The position numbers and the translations under genes are program-made. The notes beneath the pieces are model-generated. The model saw only the letters and a list, made by a program, of their open reading frames with translations. It searched no databases and was not told the origin of the DNA. From Lithospermum erythrorhizon (Eukaryota > Streptophyta > Magnoliopsida > Boraginales > Boraginaceae), in NCBI GenBank assembly GCA_019722365.1, contig JADFUC010002380.1:248001-312000 (forward strand): 64,000 nucleotides of DNA, given 5' to 3'. Shown here piece by piece: positions 37,093 through 47,939 of this stretch. Numbering within the stretch: the first letter of the stretch is position 1; each line of letters starts with the position of its first letter.

Positions 37093-38382
37093 TAATAGAA
37101 TGTGTAAAAGGCATACAAAGGAGATAGAAGATTTTATCCATAAAAGTTTTTGTGGAGTTGGATAAGTAGTGTTTGTATAAGAGTTTACTCTATGGCAAGG
37201 GTCGGTATATGTTTATATGTTGAAGATAGCCAGATAGGTGAAGATACGCACTAGTACGTTGCAACAAAAGTGAGTGATCAAATCTTTCTTTTTAACTCTA
37301 ATGGGAGATGATTATATACCCTAATGAGAAAAGCATTAGCTTTGAACAAGGGGTGGAGGCAGGGGAATGGATGCCGTCTCCCCCACTCAGTCTCTTAATT
37401 TACCTTTACACCTTAACATTTTTGCTGCTTATCATTCTCCATTTGAATACTTCTTTATTGCAAATCTATAAGAAGCCAAAAAGGGAACATCTTGGTAATA
37501 ATTTATGGTTTTTGTCGGAACTCTGCAAGTGAATATTTTATTAGAATATTTCGGAAAATTGATAATTGGATTAAGAAAAGTATTTTAACATTGGAGGGAT
37601 ATGTGTTGTGTGTAACAATTAATGTAGATGCTCTAATTAATCACTATGCATGGTTAATCCAATTATCATAAAATACTACTCAATGATGAAGTTTGGGATA
37701 TAGTCCTTGTAATGACGAGGATCAACTTTTAAGGAGAATAAATGCTCTAATTCAAGTACAAAAATTAGAGTCATGTAATGCCTGATGGTATTCTAACTCA
37801 AAGCATGGAAACCTCTAGCTAACATTTGTATTAAGTATGAATGATATTGCATTGATTGTGAGCATTATTAAAATGCTACGGACTACGGAGTATATGATTA
37901 ATATATGCAGTACTTGTGACCAACGTTATAATGGGTAACATTTGTATTAATTTTAGAGCGGAACAATTTGAATACTAACCCTCGTTAATATAATGTACAA
38001 CAATCATGAGCAATATGAAAAATAATCATAATAGTTCCAAATAATCATAATAGTTCCAAATAATCGTAACAATCAACATATCATCAGAAATGTTGAAATG
38101 ATCCAAGTCATTTTTTGTAACTTTTAAATTTCAAATGAAAAGAAGTTGATTTTGGTTGTGAAAGGAGGAGGAGTTGTTATGTTGCAATTGTTACCAGTAG
38201 TCACAAATCCTTTATTGGATAAGTTGGTCCACATTAAATGACACAATTAGCATCAAATCGTTTCGGCAATAAAATACATAATTTGCAATGTCAAATAAAT
38301 TCAAATTCTCTTTAGGACAAACTAAGAAATAAATCTCCCCAACCTTGTTAGTGAAAAATCACCATGATTTAGTTTTAACCCA
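37093..38382. other. Gene-free spacer downstream of the second AAA-ATPase
   Basis: AT-rich. A short tandem phrase AATAATCATAATAGTTCCA is repeated at about 38021-38060. No gene. Confidence 0.55.
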
Positions 38383-41300
38383 TCACTGATCTAAGGCATC
38401 TTCAATATCAGACTTCATCTCAACTGAATTGATATCAATCTTAGCCTTCTTCAATTCTGGCAAATCACATTCTCCCCCTTCTTTAAAACCAACATTCTCA
38501 ATTTTCTCAATGTTCTTGCGTTTGAGAAAATTAACAACCCCATCAAGAGAAACATGGGCATCATCAGTTTTCATGAGTTCTTCAGCAACTTCAGCAGGGG
38601 TGACTTCAGCTTTCTTGATCAATTCTTCGATTTCCTTCATTTGCGAAGGATGATGGTGATGATCATGTTCATGGATGTCCAGATAATTTGAAGCCAACAC
38701 TTTGAACCCCCCAGGTGTGAGATAGGACATGTTGATGTGGACGTCCATTCGCCCAGGGCGGAGCAGAGCTGGCTCAAGCTTTTCTTTGTGGTTGGTTGTG
38801 AAGATGATTATTCTCTCATCTCCACAACTCGACCACAATCCATCTATGAAGTTCAGTAGTCCACAAAGTGTAAACTGCTACAATGGGATTATGGGAATGT
38901 AAACAATTTTAGTCAATTGTTGTGTGTTGGTTCAATTTGATTAGGCATTCGCATCGAACTTCACATAATTTTTAAAATTTACTTTTAATTGTTACTTTTC
39001 TTATTTTTAGGTTCGTTTTCATGTATTTGTTAATAACTTCCTATTATTCACCAAGTGAAAATTAGATATTTCAAATATGTTAATAGAAATTTAAAGATAA
39101 AATTAAATTTTAAAAGAATAAAAATAAATATTAAATATGGACGTTGAATGAAATATATTTTAATTTATATTTTTATATGACAAAATATTTATTTTTTATT
39201 TTTATTTTATATAATTAAAAAAGAGCAAAAATTAGAGAATAAAAAAATAACCGCAAATTAGAGAGGGTATAAATTTAGGGGGTGAATAGAGTGATTGAAT
39301 AATTTTATGTAGTAAATCCTATTTTAGGAAGCTTAAAGCAATATTTTTATATTTTTCAGTATTAATCACTGTATAAACTTTTAGGGGGATGCAATGTAGT
39401 GCTCTAGAAACTCAAATCTTGGTTCTTTAAAATTAATTTCGTGTTTGTCATACACGCCAATAACTATTAATGTTATCCAAGATGAAAATCGAATATGTCA
39501 ATAAAAATAAAAATTAGAGAGATACCAATTTGAGCAATTGTATATGTAGAAAATTGGGGTCTTATTAAGATTTTGTTCTATTAAGATTCTTAAAAGACTG
39601 TTTTGTAATTTTAAAATTGTTATATGCTTCTTTAGTTATTTTTAAATTTTTATAGGCCAATTTACAAAAGTATAAATTTAGGGGTGAATAGAATATATTC
39701 TTACGTTATTGAATTAAAAAGTTTAGCATTTATAAATATAGTTAACACAATATACTCATTAACATATTTTAGTGTGAGTATCATGTATATTAAAATAACA
39801 AATTTTATTAAGATTATTAATAGCACCGTAACTTGACCGGGTTTAGCATTTCCTTTATTTGATAGGTAATGGGGTCAAGTTTCTTTAATTTTGCTAAAAC
39901 AAGTATTCTTTTCCATCTGGAAAGCCTATTCATAAAGTGTAAATATGGACCACAAATAATGTAACTACACAATGGCCCTATTGAATTGCAACACGTAGGA
40001 GACTTAGTAATATTTTATTAGCAAAAAATACCATACATATATGGTTTTATTTGCATGCTCAAACCTTTTGAAGATATCATGGCCAACTTTTGTCTATTGC
40101 CTGATTTGGTCTTTAAAATCATGGTAATGCAACAAAGTTAATTTTCACTTTTTCAATATTTTCTTTCAAAAAACTAATCACAACATTACTTAGCAAAGAA
40201 GACAAATTTGAAGCCAAATTATTTATTGTGAAGACAAATTTCATGGGTTAATAATTTTTAACTCCGAAAACAAAGTTACTATTTATTGTGGATGAACTAA
40301 CGTTGAAATTTAAGGGAGTAATAACAGAGAACACTCATGGACTATACAAAAAACTAATGATACACTAATTCATAATGGTCAATTAGAAATAATTAATCCC
40401 CATTCCCCAATAATACTAACCTGTTCGGGCTTCTTAGTGTCTACTTGTCCAATAATAGGATCGAATCCACATCTTCCAGGTAGCTTTACAGAACAATCAA
40501 TATCTTCAATAACAAGAATGGACCTGTAAGGGGTCGGGATTTGATGGAGTAGTTAGACACTTACTTATAAGCATAGAGATCGAACATTCAAATTAAACCT
40601 TGCCGCTAAGTTTGAAAAAAAAAATGAAGAATGGACCTGTTAGATGTCCTGAGCAACAATCTCCTCAATGAAGAATCATTATGGATACAAGAAAGCTCCA
40701 AATCATAGACATCAAATTTCAGATAATTTGCAATTGCAGCAATCAAACTAGACTTCCCAGTCCCTGGAGGACCATATAGCAAGTACCCTCTTTTCCAGGC
40801 CTTCCCAACCTTCCTGTAAAACTCCCTCCTCCTCAAAAACCTATCAAGATCATCCATAATCTTCTGTTTCAGGCCTGGATCCATAGCCAACGTGTCGAAA
40901 GTCGAAGGATGTTGAAGCTTAACAAAGTCCCATAGCCTATCATGAGAATATGGATGTGTAGCATAAGTATACAATTTGATCACTCTTCTCTTCTCCATAA
41001 TATCCTTAGCCTTTTGGACAACAAAAGGGAGATATGAACTCAAGACATCATCTTTGTGTTTTTTGTCGAAAACCAACGAAAAATACCTTTTCTCAACATC
41101 ATTGTAACCCGGCCTTGATGGGTTTTCAGATTTTTTGTCAGTGAAGAAGTTCCACACAACCATAACACCATCATGGTTATCAATAATTTGCTCTGCCCTC
41201 CCTAGTTTGACATTAAAAGTTGAGTCTTTTGAGCATTTGGAAAGCTTCAAACAACCAATATTGGGATTGATTTTGGTGCAAAGATAGGTTTCAGCATCTT

Positions 41301-41523
41301 GAAAAAGGTCATTGATCATCATGCCATCTTTTTCCTCAATTAAGATGGTCATTTTGTTTTTGTAATTTTTGAAAAAAGAGTTCATGATGGAGTATACATA
41401 GTCTTGAACTTTGTAGGGTATGATTTGGTTGAAAGCGGTCTTAACCAGCATTACTGAGGCAGAGATTGAAGCATAGGCTGCAAACGCAGAGGATGGAGAA
41501 GGCAAACTAGCAAAGGACTCCAT
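38383..41523 (-). CDS. AAA-ATPase paralogue, BCS1-related OM66/HSR4 type, with a SINE-like intron
   Basis: Minus-strand exons 41523-40637, 40523-40421 and 38874-38383 join in frame to 493 aa. A membrane segment lies at about 13-31, Walker A GPPGTGKS at 251-258, Walker B SILVIEDID at 297-305 across the first junction, and RPGRMD at 369-374. The acidic/Lys-rich C-terminus ends DIEDALDQ. The second intron (38875-40420) matches the one in the paralogue at 24821-27349. The first (40524-40636, 113 nt) does not exist there and interrupts the Walker B strand. Unspliced, it would add 10 codons and stop. It equals a 99-bp poly(A)-tailed insertion plus its 14-bp duplication. Splicing at the duplicated AG/GT restores the exact ancestral reading, so the gene is plausibly functional. 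The donor GTCCAT is weak, so retention is likely in part of the transcripts. Confidence 0.88.
40514..40527. repeat. Target-site duplication, copy 1 (intron acceptor side)
   Basis: AAGAATGGACCTGT, repeated exactly at 40627-40640. On the gene strand it reads ACAG/GTCC and supplies the splice acceptor. Confidence 0.85.
40528..40626 (+). mobile_element. Short tRNA-type SINE-like insertion with poly(A) tail
   Basis: The 99-bp plus-strand insertion ends in a run of ten A (40615-40624) plus TG and is flanked by the 14-bp direct repeat, both signs of LINE-driven retroposition. Near its head is an A-box-like TGGAGTAGTTAG (40545-40556). About 30 nt further is a B-box-like GATCGAACATTC, as in tRNA-derived plant SINEs. 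It lies antisense to the AAA-ATPase gene and forms almost the whole of its first intron. Classification as a SINE is inferred from these signs; no second copy is present in the window. Confidence 0.62.
40627..40640. repeat. Target-site duplication, copy 2 (intron donor side)
   Basis: Exact copy of 40514-40527. Here the same AG/GT supplies the splice donor. Confidence 0.85.
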
Positions 41524-42389
41524 GATATTCTTGAATTTTGAGAGGCAATGAGTAAATAAGTGGTCTTAAAGATTTTCATAGTGTGGGCTTTTGAGTGTAT
41601 CTGAACAATTATGCACATTGAAAAAACTGGTCCTGTAAGTACCTGAGCTGTTATACACACACAAAAATATTGTTGGGTTTAGGTATAAAATGATTATTTT
41701 ATCCCTTATTTGCAAGTGTAGTAGTTAGGAAGTTTCATTAAGGGCAAAATTATCATTTTACTAAAAAATTTACTATTCTGGTGTGTATAGTGTTGCCCTG
41801 TAAGTACACTCCAAATTGTGTCAAAAGTCGTTATGAAAAATGACTGTTTTAACCTTCCCTATTTGTAAGTGTAGTATTTGAAGAAGATTCGTTAGAAGTA
41901 AAATAGTCTTTTCAAAACTTTTTAACACTCTTTGGGTGTGCTTATAGTCCCACTCGACATTTTGACCTACACAAAGTTTTATGCAAATTAGAATTATTCT
42001 CACAATTAAGATTTTCCTCCAATAACTTATTCATTATTTGGTCAAAATGACAACCACTTATGGGATTGCTATTTTGGAAAAATATCTCATACATTTTGGG
42101 TTGGAGGGAGTATCACATTTTGATTTTAATTAGTTGAAACTTTTTGATTTTAGTAGATAGCTTTTAATGTGATATATATTTGTTTGAAAAAAGCAATATG
42201 TAATATTTTTGACATCTTTCTTATTAAGCTTGTTATTTTGATTAATCGAAGTTTTGGATGTCAGCCAAGGTCGTAAGTTTGTTAAATGCTTTTGACAATA
42301 AAAAAGATAAATGTGGCCAATCTTTTTTAGGAATGAAGGTAGTAGTAGAATAGTAGAGTTGAAGAAACACATTTTGGCTCAAAAGAAAC
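41524..42389. other. Gene-free spacer upstream of the second AAA-ATPase
   Basis: The two stretches about 41690-41800 and 41840-41960 resemble each other (a duplicated AACCTT/TCCCTTATTTGCAAGTGTAGTA-like block), suggesting an old local duplication. A GGAGGGAGTA motif at 42102-42111 looks like one end of a Stowaway MITE, but the partner end was not found. Confidence 0.45.
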
Positions 42390-43190
42390 ACAAATGTGTT
42401 TCCTGCAGGAGTCGAAGGCACGATCCGTGTCAAGTTGATCGAACGAAAGAGATTAAAGGCATTGGACGACTGAGATCGATTCTTAGAGTTAGTTGGTGTT
42501 AGTTAAGTGATGTGGAAGCTAGGGGTGGATACGAACGGAATATTTTTTCGAATATTCGAGCTCGAATTCGAATATTCAATGTTCGAATTTGAATGTTGTT
42601 GAGCTCTGAAATCGAGCTTGAATCCGATTTTTAAAATTCGAATAGTAACTTGAATGTCTTATAATTAAATTCGAATTTTTTCGAATATGCTCATTTAGAA
42701 TTCGAATTGAATATTCGGTTCGAATTCGAATATTTGTATAGATAATTTATTAATTTATACGAAAATATGGATAGTAGAATTCGATTTCGAGCTCGAATAT
42801 AAAATATAACGAATATCAAATCGAATTCGAATATTGATAGAATGATATCGAATCGAATTTGAACTTAATTTTAGTATTCAAATACGAATACGAATTGGAA
42901 TGCTATTGTAAAAACTCAAATTCGATGATATTCGATTCGAATTCGATTCGGTTCCTATCCGCCCACAGTGGCGGCGCACTCGATTGTAAAAGCGTGATTG
43001 GGTCGCATATAAATAGGGGTCAATGTACAAATTGTAATTGATAGGTCACTTACGAAATGAGATTTGCTCCCGATTCAATTCTCCCTCTAAAGTTTTACCG
43101 TAATTAAATTTCTGTAAACCCTAGTTCTTAATTGATTCAATTATTCTTTCAATCAATTAAATTGATCAATTCCGCACAATTTATCGGTAT
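42390..43190 (+). mobile_element. Probable copia-type LTR fragment split by a hAT-type MITE
   Basis: Downstream of the MITE there is a promoter-like TATAAATA (43008-43015). It is followed by an AT-rich leader with CCCTCTAAA and a GTAAACCCTAG block, as in many plant LTR U3-R-U5 regions. The sequence upstream of the MITE appears to be the rest of the same LTR. No internal domains or second LTR were found, so it may be a solo LTR. Confidence 0.4.
42520..42967. mobile_element. hAT-like MITE packed with TTCGAA palindromes
   Basis: The left end TAGGGGTGGATACGAACGG and the reverse complement of the right end TGTGGGCGGATAGGAACCG match at 17 of the first 22 positions. Flanking 8-mers GTGGAAGC (42512-42519) and GTGGCGGC (42968-42975) match at 6 of 8. 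Imperfect short terminal repeats with an 8-bp duplication are hAT-like. The interior is dominated by repeated TTCGAATTCGAATATT words and can fold on itself many ways. Confidence 0.65.
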
Positions 43191-46100
43191 CCCTATTTTG
43201 GGGTTTGTAAAAGATATTTATTTAAAGTTTTTTTCTTTTACAGTAATATTTTTTCTTTTTCTATTTCTATGGTATGTTCCAATGATGCATGTCGATAAGT
43301 TTGTTTGAAAATAAATCATAATACTATAAAATAAATAAAAAATATATATTTATCAAATTTTCAGAGTAAAATATTATTCTTCCATCCCATGCCAACAATT
43401 TGCATGGAAAATCCGAACCAAACACCTTGTCCGTTTTGACGTGTTGTTATTCAGTTGATATAGAGGCTTAATTAAGCGTAGCGCATGATCGAGATGTGAT
43501 CGTTTGATATAAAGTTTAATTAAATCATTCTTTTGTAATAGAAATTGCAACGTTGACCGTCGAGAGTTTATAGTAAATAGAAGCTGAATTTGGCGTAATA
43601 ATACGTAAGCATCATCCGGATTATGATGTATACTAAAACGGCTTCGTGTTCTTATTAAGGCATCATGATGGTTTTTATTATTGTATAACTTTCGATTTTA
43701 TTGGCTCATGTCATCTTCTCTGCTTAATAATTCAACAACTATTCAATTTTACAACTACTGATGGTTTTATTTAATAAAATTCAATGTATGAGCTAAATCA
43801 TTATATACCCCGCGTTTTATTTCATATTATTATTTATGATTATATAATAATAATATTTACAATTAAATAAAAATAATTCACACTTAAATAATTTATTTTT
43901 TGATATTTCTAAAAGTGAAATTTATCTAATTAATTTTTTGATATTTTTAAATCTCATATTCTTAATTAAATATTTTACTTTTCTCCGATCCTTTATCAGC
44001 GTCATGACGTATGTGAAAAAATATAATAATTTTTTGTCCAAATGAAATAAATGATGTCTCTATTTATAAACTTTAAAAAATAAGAAAATATTGGTAGAAA
44101 AAATAAATTTCGAATTGTTTGCAATTATTATTAGAAAAGCCAAACATAAAAAAGGGGAAATGAAATTACAAAAACAAAAAAAGTCTGAAATGAAAATGAA
44201 CTACATTTCTGTGATCAGCGCGATTGGAGTTAGCGTATGCGATCTTTGGTGGTGAATAATGCGTGCAAGTCGATATCTGGCAAAGGATGTTAAGTGCGTT
44301 TTAGTGGGCTCCGTTTCTTTAAGGTTTTATTTGTTGAAAAACTTTCAGCGAATTTAATCAAAGTGTTTCAATAGCTGATTTAAACACTCCGTTGCGTTAG
44401 TTATGCGATTGAATCTTTTTTCAACGTACCATTATAGTAGTCTTAGGCTATCTGCAATCTTCACATTCTTCCAATAGCCTCTTTTCGATTCCAAGTAAAT
44501 GCTTACCTTTTTGTAATAATTCCAACATGCTCAAATTTTGTATTTCTGATAGTGGTTGTTTAATAAAATTGACACCTGCCCATACTTTTATCACCAATAT
44601 TCTTATTTACTTATATTTATATTTTTTTATGATTAAATAATTATAAAAACTATCATTTATAATTAAAATAAAGAATAATTAACTTTCACAATAAATAAAT
44701 TATTTTTTGATTTTTTTTAAACGAAAATTATATAAAATATTTATTTAAAATAATTTTTTATCTCATATTTTTTAATTAATTTTTTATAAAATAAGAAACA
44801 CAAGAATTGAAAATAATAAGCTATTAAAAGCAAAGAAAAGTTACAAATAGTCAAATGTAGTAAAATAATCCAAATCCACTGGCGGTACAAGTAATGAAAT
44901 ACAAATAATCACACGATATATTGAAAAAAGGTGATTTTTTTATATCGAAATTGAATGAGTAATTATTTATAGAAAAAAAATGATAATTTTGGTAAAAAAA
45001 ATTAATTTGTTATCAAATAATTGATCGAAATAATTGAGAGGGATAAAAAAATCGAGAAAGAAAATCAGGCAGTACGTCAGCGACAATTGGGTACAGCTAC
45101 TTCTATCTCTGCCTGTGGCTCCTTATTGTCGTCTTGTCTGGGACATGCGGCAATTGCCGAGGCGACAGAGTAATAAAACAAGAACCCCGACATAAATATT
45201 CAACAGCTTAACAAAATTACTCCAATTTAATCCACATCACTTTTCACATTTTTCAACTACCCCATTACACTTCATTTTTTTTATTCAACATGTTGAAACA
45301 AAAATTCAACACATGCATTGTACTTGGTCTTGATATATGAATCGAACTCTGAGGTGCATAAAAGTAGATTAACAATAGAAATGCATTAATACAGTATCAC
45401 AAAAATAGGCAACTTCTTGGCAAATAGTACACAACTAGATGCCAAAGACTCATCTTATTTGGCAAATAGTACACAACTAGCCCCGTGTTCCGTTTTGTCT
45501 ACCTCACCATAACTCTTCTGAGTTGTCAGGGGAAGTATGAAGTGGTGTTGAATTGACAACCGTTGATGTAATTTGATCTAAGGCTTGGGGCTTTCTCTTT
45601 GTTGACACCTGTCCTAGAGCCTATTCTTAAATAGATCATACTTTCTCAGTTTCAATTTAATTAATTAACTATCAAAAATTTATATTTTTTATTATAATGT
45701 CGTTTTATTTCTGCGTCTGCAAGCTTTTTAGATTTAAATTTATTATTATCTATTAATATTATTTTTTCTATTAATTGATATCATTTTTATCTCCTTAAAA
45801 TTGTACAATTAATAATTTTTTTAATAAATTATTTTTTTATAAATTAAGACTGAGATGCTGAAGTATTAATACTTAATTCCTAAAAATGAATTGTGACAGT
45901 TGTCCATTCTTGTTCATCTTTGTTTGCTTCATCAGATACAAATACTCAATTGCTAAGATTCAGAAGATCATAGCCGCCCTAAAAAGGAAATGTGACAGTG
46001 GTCCATGGTTGTTCATTTTTGTTTGCTTCCTCAGAATCTCATATACAAATAAATACTGAATTGCTAATATTCATCAAGATAATAGCGGGACCTATGCATA

Positions 46101-46271
46101 GTAATATCGAGTCAGGTAACTCGTCAGCGGCTGAGCATCGATTCGAATCTTAAATTCGATAGATACATAGTTAATGAGTCGGGAGCAGCGATTGAGTGCT
46201 TGTTTGAAATACGGGCTACATTTCATATTTCTTTCGTCAGTTAATAAATTATCAAAATTTAAAAATATTCT
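43191..46271. other. AT-rich gene-free region
   Basis: No gene. A 22-bp exact direct repeat TTGGCAAATAGTACACAACT(AG) occurs at 45417-45438 and 45459-45480. A ~100-bp diverged tandem duplication occupies 45881-45978 and 45980-46090. Confidence 0.55.
45881..46090. repeat. Diverged ~100-bp tandem duplication
   Basis: Both units run CTAAAAA-GA, TGTGACAG, TTGTTCAT, TTTGTTTGCTTC-TCAGA, TACAAATA, TGAATTGCTAA and a terminal ATAGC, with a 12-bp length difference. Confidence 0.75.
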
Positions 46272-46510
46272 TACACCAATTTTTTTTTTTATTTTGGCGT
46301 TTCGCATGTCGAGGTGAAGCTTTGGCCGAATTCGTTTACTAATTACTCATTATTTTAATAAATATAAAATTTATATCATTAGATTCGTCTTTAAAAATAG
46401 TTTCATAATATTACTTTCTTATAATTTTTAACATATAATTTAAGAATAATCAATAGTCGAAATTCCACCTCGATATGCGAAAACGTCAATTAAAAAAAAT
46501 GGAGGGAGTA
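46272..46510. mobile_element. Stowaway-like MITE
   Basis: The right end carries AACGTCAATTAAAAAAAAT then GGAGGGAGTA, the typical Stowaway terminus with TA target. The inner inverted repeats GGCGTTTCGCATGTCGAGGTG (about 46295-46315) and CACCTCGATATGCGAAAACG pair across a ~140-bp AT-rich loop. The left terminus (TACACCAATTTTT) is mutated. Confidence 0.65.
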
Positions 46511-46902
46511 TAAAATATGTTCAATACATAATCATAAATAAAGATCAATAACATTATTCAAAAGAATTATTATGGTTTATAGATAATTATATTTTATACA
46601 TAAGAAATGTGTACTTTTGTTTAATTATTTCATTTTAATTTATTTAATTAATTAACTTAATTTGAGAAAATTTTTACAAAAGATTTTGAAGGTTTAATTG
46701 AATTCACAAAGATTTTGAAACTTGTCTTGATTAACTTAAGCGCTCGGTACACTCAAGAGCGGAATAAATGTATTTGACCATATCTTTTAGAATATATCTA
46801 ATAGGTGGCAAATGCAAAGATGCCCCAAATTAATTGTTTTTGATGTGTTCTTATTTTAAATTACATACTCGAATATTTCTTGAGCAAGGAATTACTTGGA
46901 AT

Positions 46903-47240
46903 ATAGTGCGGCGAGGTAGAAATCTTCGTCTGATCGTTGGATTCAACACAGTCGGGGTATCGCTGATTGAATGAGGAGGATCGGCTTGTGGTGCGGGAAC
47001 TTATACGTGAATGGTCATGTATGTATCACATTGTCAAATTAGGTACTGGCGTGGTCACGGGTGACATGCGCTCGATACCCGAAGTCGATGCGAATAGTGT
47101 TGTATAATAAATGAGTGAGAAAGTTAACGCACGATGTGGTGGGTGGAGAGTATATATAGTTAAGGCGAGAGCGGTGTATGAGGTGAAGTATTGCCCGCAG
47201 CGTATTCATACTATTGGGCGTAGGCGGGTTAAGCTATGTT
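46903..47240 (-). repeat. LTR copy A of the gypsy element
   Basis: Shares GATTGAATGAG, TTGTGGTGCGGGAACTTA, GTTGTATAATAA, ATATATATAGTTAAG and GTGAAGTATTG, in that order, with 52759-53105. The TATATATA core is nearly palindromic, so it does not fix the strand. The boundaries are approximate. Confidence 0.7.
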
Positions 47241-47939
47241 ATAAAAGCGGGTGGGCTAGTGTAATGATGATGAGCTATACAAGGAGTCATGTCCCGATCC
47301 ACATTATTACTGATATTTATTTGTACTTACAACCGTCGAGTAATGGATATTATTTTAAATGCTTTTCTTTCGTTGGGAGGCGTCCAAGCAGAAATATCAT
47401 CTCCGTTAAAGGATCGCCAGAGAGTTTGTAAAAGAATTAACGGATAAAGTATATCGAGGAATGAGGTTTAACGTAAATTGATCATTTATTCCCTTTTTCT
47501 TGCCCGTTCTTGGGAGCAGAATTCGTGATAGACTGGTCTGACCCTCTACATAAAAGGTGAATTTTGTCTTCCCTTCTTATTTATTGTCTTTCCAACCTCC
47601 TAAAATTCCAAAGATATTCTCACATGCTTTACTACGGAATCGCTTCATATTCAAAACCATTTTCTTCGATTTTCTTGCTTCAATCTTATCTTGTTACCAT
47701 TGCTGGTGACATTGTGTTTAGACTTGTGTTTTGTGAGCGTTCTTATCAATTTTGATTCTCTCCATGTCTCTTGTCCCAAAAACTGTCCAATTTCTCTATT
47801 GTTATTCGAGCGTTGTCTAACGTTTGTCAGCTTTCCCATAAACCCTTACTTATTACAAGATTCCTATTTCTTTGAAACCTGTTCTTTCAATATAAAGTTC
47901 TTGTCCTTTTACTATAACTCCATTCATCGTTATTATTGA

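Noticed and set aside
40528..40640. Reading the SINE-like insertion as a gene-killing exon insertion
   Set aside because: A frame stop does follow when it is unspliced, but the duplicated AG/GT restores the exact reading and all downstream motifs are intact, so an intron is the better explanation.
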